Below, in pieces: positions 1 through 6,503 of a stretch of 9,088 nt of DNA. Within the stretch, counting starts at the first letter, position 1. Each line of letters starts with the position of its first letter. The DNA lies in NCBI GenBank assembly GCA_031119515.1, contig JAVHXR010000088.1:1-9088 (forward strand). The letters are read 5' to 3'. The notes under the pieces are model-generated. The model saw nothing but the letters and a program-made list of their open reading frames with translations, did no database searches and was not told where the DNA came from. A program made the position numbers and the translations under genes. This DNA comes from Propionicimonas sp. Lineage in GTDB: Bacteria > Actinomycetota > Actinomycetes > Propionibacteriales > Propionibacteriaceae.

Positions 1-129
1 CGGCTCGGGCGGGAGGTCACGCACCACCGCAGGATACCCCCCGCCCGGCCTCGGAGGCGAACTGGCTCCGGGAGGCGGTTTGCCCTAGCCTGGCGGCGCC
101 GACAAGTGCGTAGTCAGGAGCCGTAGCCG
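1..129. other. Leader region upstream of the reductase gene, no gene assigned
   Basis: No gene can be supported here. All three forward frames end at stop codons within the stretch (TAG at 86-88, 111-113 and 124-126). The peptides they would give are rich in Gly, Pro and Arg and resemble no family I know, although one could be the tail of a gene lying upstream. There is a GC-rich inverted repeat, GCCTC-G-GAGGC at 48-58, and CCCGG (44-48) could pair with CCGGG (68-72). This might be a terminator-like hairpin of an upstream gene, but no T-run follows it closely. I see no convincing -35/-10 pair. The operon promoter should lie here or further upstream. Confidence 0.4.
116..120 (+). promoter_or_regulatory. 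Ribosome binding site of the reductase gene
   Basis: AGGAG lies 9 bases before the ATG at 130. It supports that start, as does the FAD-binding beta strand, which begins only a few residues into the protein, as expected for this family. Confidence 0.6.
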
Positions 130-1392
130 ATGTCCGAAACCCGAACCGACGTGATCGTCGTGGGGGCCGGACCGGGCGGCTCGACCGCGGCCCGCTACCT
201 GGCCGAGCGCGGGCTGGCCGTCACGCTGCTGGAGAAGAGCGCGTTCCCGCGCGAGAAGGTGTGCGGCGACGGCCTCACCCCCCGGGCCGTCAAGCAGCTG
301 ATCCGGCTTGGCATCGACACCAGCGACGAGACCGTCTGGCTGCGCAACAAGGGGCTCCGCGTCTATGGCGGACGGGCGGAGCCGTTCGAGCTGCCCTGGC
401 CGGAGCTGGCCGAGTTCCCGCCGTACGGGCTGGTCCGCGGCCGGGCCGACTTCGACAAGATCCTCGCCGATCACGCCGTCGCCGGCGGGGCGGTGCTGCA
501 CGAGAACACCACCGTCACCGGCGCCGTGATCGACCCGCGCACCGACCGGATCACCGGCGTCACCACCAAGGACGGACGGACGTTCGCCGCCCCCCTCGTG
601 ATCGCGGCGGACGGCAACTCCTCCCGGCTGGCGCTCTCGTTGGGGCTGGCCAAGCGCAAGGACCGGCCGATGGGGGTCGCCGTCCGCACCTATTTCACCA
701 GCCCGCGCAGCAACGACGACTACATGGAGTCGTGGCTGGAGCTGTGGGACGGCAAACCGGGGGAGTCGAACCTGATGCCCGGCTACGGCTGGATCTTCGG
801 GATGGGCGACGGCACCTGCAACGTCGGCCTCGGCACGGTCACCTCGTCTGCCACCTCGACGAAGGCCAACTACCGCCAGATGCTGCGCGCCTGGCTGGCC
901 AACACCCCGCCGGAGTGGGGGTTCACCGAGGAGAACCAGGTCGGCTCGATCGGCTCCGCGGCGCTCCCGATGAGCTTCAACCGGCAGCCCGCCTATGCCA
1001 GGGGACTGCTGCTGGTGGGGGACTCCGGCGGAATGGTCAGCCCGTTCAACGGGGAGGGCATCGCCTACGCCATGGAAGCGGCGGAGATGGCCGCCGACGC
1101 CATCACCGACGCGCACTTCCGCGGCCTCGGGACGGCCAGCGCCGAGCGCGCCCTGCAGGGGTACGTGACGCGTTTGAAGAGCGAGTGGGGCGGGTACTTC
1201 CGGCTCGGCCAGGTGTTCGTCTCCCTGATCGAGCACCCCCAGGTGATGCACCTGTGTACCAGGTACGGCCTGCCCCGCCCGACCCTGATGCGATTCACCA
1301 TGAAGCTGCTGGCGCACCTGTACGACACCCGCGATGGTGATTGGATGGACAAGGTCATAACGACGCTGGCAAAGGTGGCACCCTCAGCATGA
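130..1392 (+). CDS. Geranylgeranyl reductase family FAD-dependent oxidoreductase (menaquinone-tail reductase candidate)
   Basis: A 420-residue flavoprotein of the geranylgeranyl reductase/MenJ family, which reduces isoprenoid double bonds. In mycobacteria MenJ saturates one isoprene unit of menaquinone. Seen in the sequence: an N-terminal Rossmann FAD motif GAGPGG (residues 12-17) with acidic E35 ending the second strand; the family motif PREKVCGDGL (40-49) with conserved Cys45; a substrate-pocket segment PGYGWIF (about 217-223), followed by Gly where many relatives have Pro; and a second FAD motif LLVGDSGG around D298, followed by the NGEGI segment typical of the family. No signal peptide or clear membrane span is visible, so the protein is probably cytosolic or peripheral to the membrane. 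The length matches the family (about 400 residues). It ends 37 bases before nuoA with no terminator between them, so it is probably co-transcribed. The substrate is inferred: menaquinone fits the context best, but a lipid or carotenoid precursor is possible. Confidence 0.85.
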   Translation: MSETRTDVIVVGAGPGGSTAARYLAERGLAVTLLEKSAFPREKVCGDGLTPRAVKQLIRLGIDTSDETVWLRNKGLRVYGGRAEPFELPWPELAEFPPYGLVRGRADFDKILADHAVAGGAVLHENTTVTGAVIDPRTDRITGVTTKDGRTFAAPLVIAADGNSSRLALSLGLAKRKDRPMGVAVRTYFTSPRSNDDYMESWLELWDGKPGESNLMPGYGWIFGMGDGTCNVGLGTVTSSATSTKANYRQMLRAWLANTPPEWGFTEENQVGSIGSAALPMSFNRQPAYARGLLLVGDSGGMVSPFNGEGIAYAMEAAEMAADAITDAHFRGLGTASAERALQGYVTRLKSEWGGYFRLGQVFVSLIEHPQVMHLCTRYGLPRPTLMRFTMKLLAHLYDTRDGDWMDKVITTLAKVAPSA

Positions 1393-1412
1393 GCAGGCCG
1401 GCAGGAATCACT

Positions 1413-1418
1413 GGAAGG
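1413..1418 (+). promoter_or_regulatory. Probable ribosome binding site of nuoA
   Basis: GGAAGG lies 11 bases before the ATG at 1430. The spacing is somewhat long, so initiation may be weaker than for the downstream genes, all of which have closer purine-rich sites. Confidence 0.45.
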
Positions 1419-1429
1419 TTGGGCAGTCG

Positions 1430-1789
1430 ATGAGTCCCTACATCCCCATCCTCGGCATCATGGCCCTGGCCGCGGGATTCCTTGCGATCTCGGTGCTGCT
1501 CAGTTCGGTGCTCGGCCCGCGCCGCTACAACCGCGCCAAGTACGACTCCTACGAGTGCGGCATCGACCCGACCCCCCAGCCCCAGGGCGGCGGCCGGTTC
1601 CCGGTGAAGTACTACATCATCGCGATGCTGTTCATCGTGTTCGACATCGAGACTGTTTTCCTCTACCCGTGGGCGGTCACCTTCGGGCAGCTCGGCTGGT
1701 TCGCCCTGGTGGAGATGTTGTTGTTCATGGCCACCGTCTTCGTCGCCTACCTGTACGTGTGGCGCCGCGGCGGCCTGGAGTGGGACTGA
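1430..1789 (+). CDS. nuoA: NADH-quinone oxidoreductase subunit A (NuoA/ND3)
   Basis: A 119-residue membrane subunit at the junction of the peripheral and membrane arms of complex I, next to the quinone entry site. Three hydrophobic spans are visible, at about residues 5-28, 60-80 and 87-110. The family hallmarks are YECGI (41-45) in the long loop after helix 1, with Cys43 at the position of the ND3 loop cysteine, then RFPVKYY (56-62), and FDIE (71-74) inside helix 2. D72 and E74 correspond to the conserved acidic pair of NuoA/ND3. The C-terminus ends in the charged LEWD. Length is normal for the family. This is the first nuo gene of the cluster, 37 bases after the reductase and 11 bases before nuoB, matching the standard nuoA-N order. 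The identification is secure. Confidence 0.97.
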   Translation: MSPYIPILGIMALAAGFLAISVLLSSVLGPRRYNRAKYDSYECGIDPTPQPQGGGRFPVKYYIIAMLFIVFDIETVFLYPWAVTFGQLGWFALVEMLLFMATVFVAYLYVWRRGGLEWD

Positions 1790-1794
1790 GGAGG
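1789..1794 (+). promoter_or_regulatory. Strong ribosome binding site of nuoB, overlapping the nuoA stop
   Basis: AGGAGG begins on the last base of the nuoA TGA and lies 6 bases before the ATG at 1801. It fixes the nuoB start there, although the frame stays open upstream into nuoA. Confidence 0.8.
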
Positions 1795-1800
1795 CGGGCG

Positions 1801-2364
1801 ATGGCCGGTGGTATTGAGGACAAGATCCCGCAGGGCGTGGTGCTGACCACCCTGGAAGGGGTGTTCGGCTGGATGCGGCAGGCGTCCTTCTGGCCGGCGA
1901 CGTTCGGCCTGGCGTGCTGCGCGATCGAGATGATGACCTATGGCGCGCCGCGGTTCGACGCCGGGCGCTGGGGCCAGGAGGTGTTCCGGGCCAGCCCCCG
2001 CCAGGCCGACCTGATGATCATCTCCGGCCGGGTCAGCCAGAAGATGGCGCCGGTGCTGCGGCAGGTCTACGACCAGATGCCGAACCCCAAGTGGGTGATG
2101 GCGATGGGGGTGTGCGCCTCGTCCGGCGGCATGTTCAACAACTACGCGATCGTGCAGGGCGTCGACCACGTCGTGCCGGTCGACATCTACGTCCCGGGCT
2201 GCCCGCCGCGCCCCGACATGCTGATCGACGCGATGTTCAAGCTGAAGAAGGACATCGTCGCCAAGCGGCCGATGGCCGCCAACGAGATCGAGGCGCTGGA
2301 GGCGGCAGAGCGGGCCGCCCTCGAGGCGCCGGCCACCCACGAGCTGAAGGGGCTGCTGCGATGA
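1801..2364 (+). CDS. nuoB: NADH-quinone oxidoreductase subunit B (NuoB/PSST), cluster N2 subunit
   Basis: A 187-residue peripheral-arm subunit that holds the terminal [4Fe-4S] cluster N2, which hands electrons to the quinone. The ligand set is complete: the tandem pair C39-C40, C105 in GVCASSGG, and C134 in PGCPPRP. The spacings of 65 and 29 residues match those I recall for the Thermus subunit. The N-terminal QASFWPATFG segment, which lines the quinone channel, and the SPRQADLMI segment are also typical. A tail of about 30 residues after the N2 domain (about 158-187) is rich in Ala and Glu and probably flexible. The start at 1801 is chosen for its strong ribosome site and the usual N-terminus; the longer open frame reaching back to 1555 only overlaps nuoA in another frame. 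The gene overlaps nuoC by four bases (ATGA). Confidence 0.97.
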   Translation: MAGGIEDKIPQGVVLTTLEGVFGWMRQASFWPATFGLACCAIEMMTYGAPRFDAGRWGQEVFRASPRQADLMIISGRVSQKMAPVLRQVYDQMPNPKWVMAMGVCASSGGMFNNYAIVQGVDHVVPVDIYVPGCPPRPDMLIDAMFKLKKDIVAKRPMAANEIEALEAAERAALEAPATHELKGLLR

Positions 2365-3128
2365 GCGAGAAGGCCCCGGACGCCAAGCTGCCCGGCGAGG
2401 AGAAGACCGTCAGCGAGCCCGTGACCGATCCCGAGGCTGCGCCGAAGGCCGGTCTCGAGCGAGAGGACGCGCAGCCGGGCGAGACCCCCGATCCCGCCCC
2501 GGCGGCGGTCCGTCGCGGAATGTGGAGCGAGGGCACGGGCGACACCTCCGGCTACGGTGGCATCGTCCGCGAGGTGGCCAGGCCGCACGTCTCCACCGCC
2601 CCGCTCGGCTCCTGGTACGACGGCGCCCACAACCGCCTCGCGACCCTGGTCGACGACCCGTTCATCAAGGTGGTGCTGCAGAACGGGGAGCTGACCTTCC
2701 ACATCCCGCGGGAGAAGCTCGTCGAGGCGATGCGGCAGCTCCGCGACGACGCCCACCTGCGATTCGAGTTCTGTTCCGGCGTCTCCGGCGTCCACTACCC
2801 CGAGGACGAGGGCGCAGAGCTCCACGTCGTCTACCACCTCGCCTCGATGACGCACAACCGCCGGCTGCGGGTGGAGACCAGCTGTCCAGAGTCCGACCCG
2901 CACGTCCCCAGCGTCGTCGCCACCTACCCGGCCGCGGACTGGCACGAGCGCGAGACCTGGGACATGTTCGGGATCGTGTTCGACGGCCACCCCCACCTCA
3001 CCCGGATCCTGATGCCGGACGACTGGGTCGGCCACCCGCAGCGCAAGGACTACCCGCTCGGCGGGATCCCGATCGAGTACAAGGGCACGACGGTGCCACC
3101 GGTCGACCAGCGCAGGAGCTACCGATGA
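2361..3128 (+). CDS. nuoC: NADH-quinone oxidoreductase subunit C (NuoC, 30 kDa subunit) with acidic N-terminal extension
   Basis: A 255-residue peripheral-arm scaffold subunit that packs against NuoD and NuoB and carries no cofactor. The 30-kDa domain covers about residues 95-230 and contains the family signature HERETWDMFG (195-204), followed by GHPHL (209-213) and RKDYPLGG near the end. Before it lies an unusual leader of about 50 residues, rich in Glu, Asp and Pro (12 acidic residues and 9 prolines in the first 50), probably disordered. It leads into a RRGMW-GTGDTSGYGG segment (from R51) that I recall from other actinobacterial NuoC proteins. The start at 2361 overlaps the nuoB stop (ATGA) and has AAGGGG 8 bases upstream (2347-2352). 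An in-frame ATG at 2520 (M54) would give a shorter protein but has only a weak ribosome site. The gene overlaps nuoD by four bases. Confidence 0.95.
   Translation: MSEKAPDAKLPGEEKTVSEPVTDPEAAPKAGLEREDAQPGETPDPAPAAVRRGMWSEGTGDTSGYGGIVREVARPHVSTAPLGSWYDGAHNRLATLVDDPFIKVVLQNGELTFHIPREKLVEAMRQLRDDAHLRFEFCSGVSGVHYPEDEGAELHVVYHLASMTHNRRLRVETSCPESDPHVPSVVATYPAADWHERETWDMFGIVFDGHPHLTRILMPDDWVGHPQRKDYPLGGIPIEYKGTTVPPVDQRRSYR
3114..3118 (+). promoter_or_regulatory. Ribosome binding site of nuoD inside the end of nuoC
   Basis: AGGAG, 6 bases before the ATG at 3125. It sits in the last codons of nuoC and supports the start that overlaps the nuoC stop codon as ATGA. Confidence 0.65.
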
Positions 3129-4471
3129 CCGCCCAGCACACCGACTTCTACGCCTCCCCGGGCGACGAGACCGAGGGCACCGTCTACACCGCGATGGGCG
3201 GCGGCGACTTCGCCGACATCGCCCGCGAGCAGGCCGAGCGCAACGACGAGACGCTGGTCATCAACATGGGCCCGCAGCACCCTTCCACCCACGGTGTGCT
3301 CCGCCTGATGGTCGAGTGCGACGGCGAGACGGTGAAGAGCATCCGTCCCGGCATCGGCTTCCTGCACACCGGCATCGAGAAGAACATGGAGTACCGGTCC
3401 TGGACGCAGGGGGTCACCTTCGTGACCCGGATGGACTACGTCGCCCCGATCTTCAACGAGGTCGCCTACTGCCTGTCGGTGGAGCGGCTGCTGGGCATCG
3501 AGGACCAGATCCCGCAGCGTGCCACCGACCTGCGGGTGCTGATGATGGAGCTCAACCGGATCACCTCCCACCTGGTCGCGATCGGCACCGGCGGGATGGA
3601 GATCGGCGCCCTCACCGTGATGACGATCGGCTTCCGCGAGCGCGAGGTGGTGCTCGACTTCTTCGAGGCGGTCACCGGCCTGCGGATGAACCACGCCTAC
3701 ATCCGTCCCGGCGGGGTCGCGGGCGACCTCCCCGAGACCGGGATCGCCCAGTTGCGCGACGTCATCGCCTGGCTGGACAAGCACCTGCCCGAGTACGCGG
3801 CGTTCTGCAACGAGAACCCGATCTTCAAGGGCCGGATGGTCGGCATCGGCAAGCAGGACCTGTCGGCGTGCATGGCGCTCGGCGTCACCGGCCCGATGCT
3901 CCGCTCGACCGGCTACGGCTGGGACCTGCGCAAGATGCAGCCGTACTGCGGCTACGAGGACTACGACTTCGACGTCATCACCTGGGACACCGCCGATGCC
4001 TACGGCCGGTTCCGGGTCCGGCTGGCGGAGATGTGGGAGAGCCTCAAGATCGTCAAGCAGTGCGCCGACCGGCTCGAGGCCTCCACCGGCCAGCCGGTGA
4101 TGATCGACGATCCCAAGATCGCCTGGCCGGCGAAGCTGGTGACCGGCCCGGACGGCCAGGGCAACTCCCACGAGCACATCAAGCACATCATGGGCGAGTC
4201 CATGGAGGCACTCATCCACCACTTCAAGCTGGTGACGGAGGGCTTCAGGGTCCCGGCCGGGCAGGCCTACGTCCCGATCGAGAGCCCCAAGGGCGAACTC
4301 GGCTGCCACGTCGTCTCCGACGGCGGCACCCGTCCGTTCCGCGCCCACATGCGCGACCCAGGGTTCAACCACCTGCAGTCCGTTCCGATCCAGTGCGAGG
4401 GCGGCATGCTGGCCGACATCGTGGTGGCGGTCGGTTCGCTCGATCCGGTGATGGGAGGCGTCGACCGATGA
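3125..4471 (+). CDS. nuoD: NADH-quinone oxidoreductase subunit D (NuoD, 49 kDa subunit), quinone-site subunit
   Basis: A 448-residue subunit, related to the large subunit of [NiFe] hydrogenases, that forms the quinone pocket with NuoB. Family marks: NMGPQHPSTHGVLR (47-60), whose His56 matches the quinone-headgroup His (His38 in Thermus); LHTGIEKNMEYR (80-91); MELNRITSHL; FREREVVLD; ESPKGELG; and the C-terminal DPVMGGVDR. The hydrogenase metal ligands are absent, as in all NuoD proteins. Two pocket positions differ from the textbook form. Trp93 stands where the quinone-binding Tyr (Thermus Tyr87) aligns, and Glu159 stands where the Asp partner of the His aligns. Both also occur in mycobacterial NuoD as I recall it, so they are likely actinobacterial traits rather than damage. 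A leader of about 46 residues precedes the core. The start forms ATGA with the nuoC stop, and the end forms ATGA with nuoE. Confidence 0.97.
   Translation: MTAQHTDFYASPGDETEGTVYTAMGGGDFADIAREQAERNDETLVINMGPQHPSTHGVLRLMVECDGETVKSIRPGIGFLHTGIEKNMEYRSWTQGVTFVTRMDYVAPIFNEVAYCLSVERLLGIEDQIPQRATDLRVLMMELNRITSHLVAIGTGGMEIGALTVMTIGFREREVVLDFFEAVTGLRMNHAYIRPGGVAGDLPETGIAQLRDVIAWLDKHLPEYAAFCNENPIFKGRMVGIGKQDLSACMALGVTGPMLRSTGYGWDLRKMQPYCGYEDYDFDVITWDTADAYGRFRVRLAEMWESLKIVKQCADRLEASTGQPVMIDDPKIAWPAKLVTGPDGQGNSHEHIKHIMGESMEALIHHFKLVTEGFRVPAGQAYVPIESPKGELGCHVVSDGGTRPFRAHMRDPGFNHLQSVPIQCEGGMLADIVVAVGSLDPVMGGVDR
4453..4458 (+). promoter_or_regulatory. Ribosome binding site for the upstream nuoE start
   Basis: GGGAGG, 9 bases before the ATG at 4468, within the last codons of nuoD. 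It supports the coupled start that overlaps the nuoD stop. Confidence 0.6.
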
Positions 4472-5190
4472 GCGGTCACGAGTTCAAGTCCTTCTTCCCC
4501 GACTCGGGGGAGGTGGACATGGCCGACACCTCGACCAACATCGACGAGACCACGATCGCGGAACTCCGCGAGCTCGCCGCCCGCTACCCGCAGCCGCGGT
4601 CCGCGCTGCTGCCGATGCTGCACCTGGTGCAGAGCGTCGACGGACGGGTGTCGCCGGCCGGGATCGAGGCCTGCGCCGACGTGCTGGGCATCACCACCGC
4701 CCAGGTCTCCGGGGTCGCCACCTTCTACACGATGTACCGCCGGCGCCCCGCCGGCAAGCACCACGTCGGCGTCTGCACCACGGCCCTGTGCGCGGTGATG
4801 GGCGGGGACGCGCTGCTGGAACGGGTCGAGCACAAGCTCGGCATCGGGCCTGACGAGACCACCGCCGACGGCACCTTCAGCCTGGAGCGGATCGAGTGCA
4901 ACGCCGCCTGCGACTTCGCCCCGGTGATGATGGTCAACTGGGAGTTCATGGACAACATGACCCCCGAGAAGGCCGAGAAGCTGATCGACGACCTGGCCGA
5001 CGGCAAGGACGTCGCCTCCACCCGGGGCGCGACCATCACCAGCTGGCGGGAGGCCGAGCGGGTGCTCGCCGGCTTCCCCGACGGCAGGGCCGATGAGGGG
5101 CCGAGCGCCGGCGAGGCGTCCCTGCTGGGCAAGAGCATCGCCGACGCCAAGGGCTGGGCAGCCCCGAAGCCGGAGGAGACCGCGCTGTGA
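4468..5190 (+). CDS. nuoE: NADH-quinone oxidoreductase subunit E (NuoE, 24 kDa subunit), [2Fe-2S] N1a
   Basis: A 240-residue thioredoxin-fold subunit of the NADH-input module, holding the [2Fe-2S] cluster N1a beside NuoF. The ligand set is complete: C103 and C108 (C-x4-C in CTTALC) and C144 and C148 (C-x3-C in CNAAC). An N-terminal helical part (about 25-85) contains RSALLPMLHLVQ and the VATFYTMY segment typical of the family. After the ferredoxin domain comes a tail of about 55 residues (from about 185), Ala/Gly/Glu-rich, longer than in E. coli NuoE but reminiscent of actinobacterial homologues. The start is ambiguous. ATG 4468 overlaps the nuoD stop as ATGA and has GGGAGG. ATG 4519, 17 codons later, has an even closer site (GGGGGAGG) and would give 223 residues without loss of any conserved part. 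The gene overlaps nuoF by four bases (GTGA). Confidence 0.95.
   Translation: MSGHEFKSFFPDSGEVDMADTSTNIDETTIAELRELAARYPQPRSALLPMLHLVQSVDGRVSPAGIEACADVLGITTAQVSGVATFYTMYRRRPAGKHHVGVCTTALCAVMGGDALLERVEHKLGIGPDETTADGTFSLERIECNAACDFAPVMMVNWEFMDNMTPEKAEKLIDDLADGKDVASTRGATITSWREAERVLAGFPDGRADEGPSAGEASLLGKSIADAKGWAAPKPEETAL
4506..4514 (+). promoter_or_regulatory. Second strong ribosome site inside nuoE (alternative start 4519)
   Basis: GGGGGAGGT ends just before a 4-base spacer to the in-frame ATG at 4519 (5 bases from the end of the AGG). It is at least as good as the site for ATG 4468, so NuoE may start at either position or at both. Confidence 0.5.
5172..5178 (+). promoter_or_regulatory. Ribosome binding site of nuoF, supporting its GTG start
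   Basis: GGAGGAG lies 8 bases before the GTG at 5187. With the GTGA overlap to the nuoE stop it decides in favour of a GTG start. The next in-frame ATG, at 5301, would remove a conserved N-terminal segment. Confidence 0.7.
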
Positions 5191-6503
5191 CCGACCTGCT
5201 GACGCCCGTCCTCTCGGCGAACTGGGGGACCGCGAAGTCCTGGGACATCGGGGCGTACGCCGCCGGCGGCGGCTACGCCGCCCTCGACAAGGCGTTCGCG
5301 ATGACCCCCGACCAGGTCACCGAACTGGTCAAGGACGCCGGCCTGCGTGGCCGCGGCGGGGCAGGCTTCCCGACCGGCATGAAGTGGAGCTTCGTGCCGA
5401 AGGACAACCCGAACCCGAAGTACCTGGTGGTCAATGCCGACGAGTCCGAGCCGGGCACCTGCAAGGACATCCCGCTGCTGCTGGCCTCCCCGCACACCCT
5501 TGTCGAGGGGATGATCATCGCCTCGTACGCGATCGGCTGCCACACCGCGTTCGTGTACATCCGCGGCGAGGTGCTGCACGTCGTCCGCCGGCTGCGCAAC
5601 GCCGTCGAGCAGGCCTACGCCGCCGGGCACCTGGGCAAGGACATCCACGGTTCCGGCTACGACCTCGACATCATCGTGCACGCCGGTGCCGGCGCCTACA
5701 TCTGCGGCGAGGAGACCGCGCTGCTCGACTCGCTCGAGGGCCGGCGCGGGCAGCCCCGGCTGCGGCCGCCGTTCCCCGCTGTCGCGGGGCTGTACGCGTC
5801 CCCGACGGTGATCAACAACGTCGAGTCGATCGCGACCGTTCCCTCGATCGTCGTCAACGGGTCCTCGTGGTTCTCGGCGATGGGCACCGAGAAGTCCAAG
5901 GGCATGACGATCTATTCGCTGTCGGGGCACGTGACGCGGCCCGGCCAGTTCGAGGCCCCGCTCGGCGTCACGCTGCGGGAACTGCTCGAGCTGTCCGGCG
6001 GCATCCGCGACGGCCACCAGCTGAAGTTCTGGACCCCCGGCGGCTCGTCCACCCCGATCCTGACCGGCGAGCACCTCGACGTCCCGCTCGACTACGAGGG
6101 GATGGCGGGCGTCGGCAGCATGCTCGGCACGAAGGCCCTCCAGGTCTTCGACGAGACCGTGTCCGTGGTGCGCACCACGCTGCGCTGGGTGGAGTTCTAC
6201 AAGCACGAGTCCTGCGGCAAGTGCACCCCCTGCCGGGAGGGCTCCTGGTGGCTGGTGCAGCTGCTGAAGCAGTTCGAGGACGGCGTCGCCGCGCCGGGCG
6301 ACGTCGACAAGCTCCTCGACATCTGCGACAACATCGGCGGCAAGTCGTTCTGCGCCCTCGCCGACGGCGCGGTGGCCTGCGTCACCTCCGCCGTGCGCCA
6401 CTTCCGCCCCGAGTTCGAGGCGGGCTACCACACCCCGGCCCGCGAGCTGTTCCCGTACGGACGAAGCGCCCTCTTCGAGGTGCCTGAAGGGAGCCACGCA
6501 TGA
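5187..6503 (+). CDS. nuoF: NADH-quinone oxidoreductase subunit F (NuoF, 51 kDa subunit), NADH- and FMN-binding
   Basis: A 438-residue catalytic subunit that oxidises NADH on FMN and passes electrons to the [4Fe-4S] cluster N3. Visible motifs: the glycine-rich FMN/NADH loop GRGGAGFPTGMKW (55-67), the DESEPGTCKD loop (85-94) of the nucleotide pocket, the central CGEETALL segment, PPFPA followed by TVINNVES, and the N3 ligands C343, C346 and C349 (ESCGKCTPCREG) with C389 in SFCALADG. All expected residues are present and the length is close to the usual 430-445. Translation starts at a GTG codon that overlaps the nuoE TGA, backed by GGAGGAG 8 bases upstream. The C-terminus overlaps nuoG by ATGA. 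NuoE, NuoF and NuoG encoded in this order are the complete electron-input module, which indicates a full NADH-dependent complex I rather than a short ferredoxin-type form. Confidence 0.97.
   Translation: MTDLLTPVLSANWGTAKSWDIGAYAAGGGYAALDKAFAMTPDQVTELVKDAGLRGRGGAGFPTGMKWSFVPKDNPNPKYLVVNADESEPGTCKDIPLLLASPHTLVEGMIIASYAIGCHTAFVYIRGEVLHVVRRLRNAVEQAYAAGHLGKDIHGSGYDLDIIVHAGAGAYICGEETALLDSLEGRRGQPRLRPPFPAVAGLYASPTVINNVESIATVPSIVVNGSSWFSAMGTEKSKGMTIYSLSGHVTRPGQFEAPLGVTLRELLELSGGIRDGHQLKFWTPGGSSTPILTGEHLDVPLDYEGMAGVGSMLGTKALQVFDETVSVVRTTLRWVEFYKHESCGKCTPCREGSWWLVQLLKQFEDGVAAPGDVDKLLDICDNIGGKSFCALADGAVACVTSAVRHFRPEFEAGYHTPARELFPYGRSALFEVPEGSHA
6486..6493 (+). promoter_or_regulatory. Ribosome binding site of nuoG inside the end of nuoF
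   Basis: GAAGGGAG, 6 bases before the ATG at 6500. It supports the start overlapping the nuoF stop as ATGA. Confidence 0.65.

Noticed and set aside
79..116. TTGCCC at 80-85 as a -35 element for a promoter before the reductase gene.
   Set aside because: No acceptable -10 hexamer lies 16-19 bases downstream; the sequence there is CAAGTG-like, and TAGTCA at 111 is too far away.
85..1317. Minus-strand open frame of 410 codons opposite the reductase gene.
   Set aside because: The plus-strand gene has clear FAD-binding motifs. The antisense product is repetitive in Arg, Gly, Val and His and matches nothing.
1393..1429. Possible terminator or internal promoter between the reductase gene and nuoA.
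   Set aside because: The 37 bases hold only a short GCCGGC palindrome, with no stable hairpin, T-run or -35/-10 pair. Read-through is the simplest view.
1555..1800. N-terminal extension of nuoB reaching back into nuoA, which could be read as a fusion or an overlapping gene.
   Set aside because: The extra part is Arg/Pro/His-rich out-of-frame translation of nuoA. The start at 1801 has a strong ribosome site and yields the normal NuoB N-terminus.
4725..6497. Long minus-strand open frame opposite nuoE and nuoF (590 codons).
   Set aside because: It has the same origin as the frame opposite nuoG: a codon-bias shadow of well-identified genes, with no recognisable domain and no ribosome site of note.
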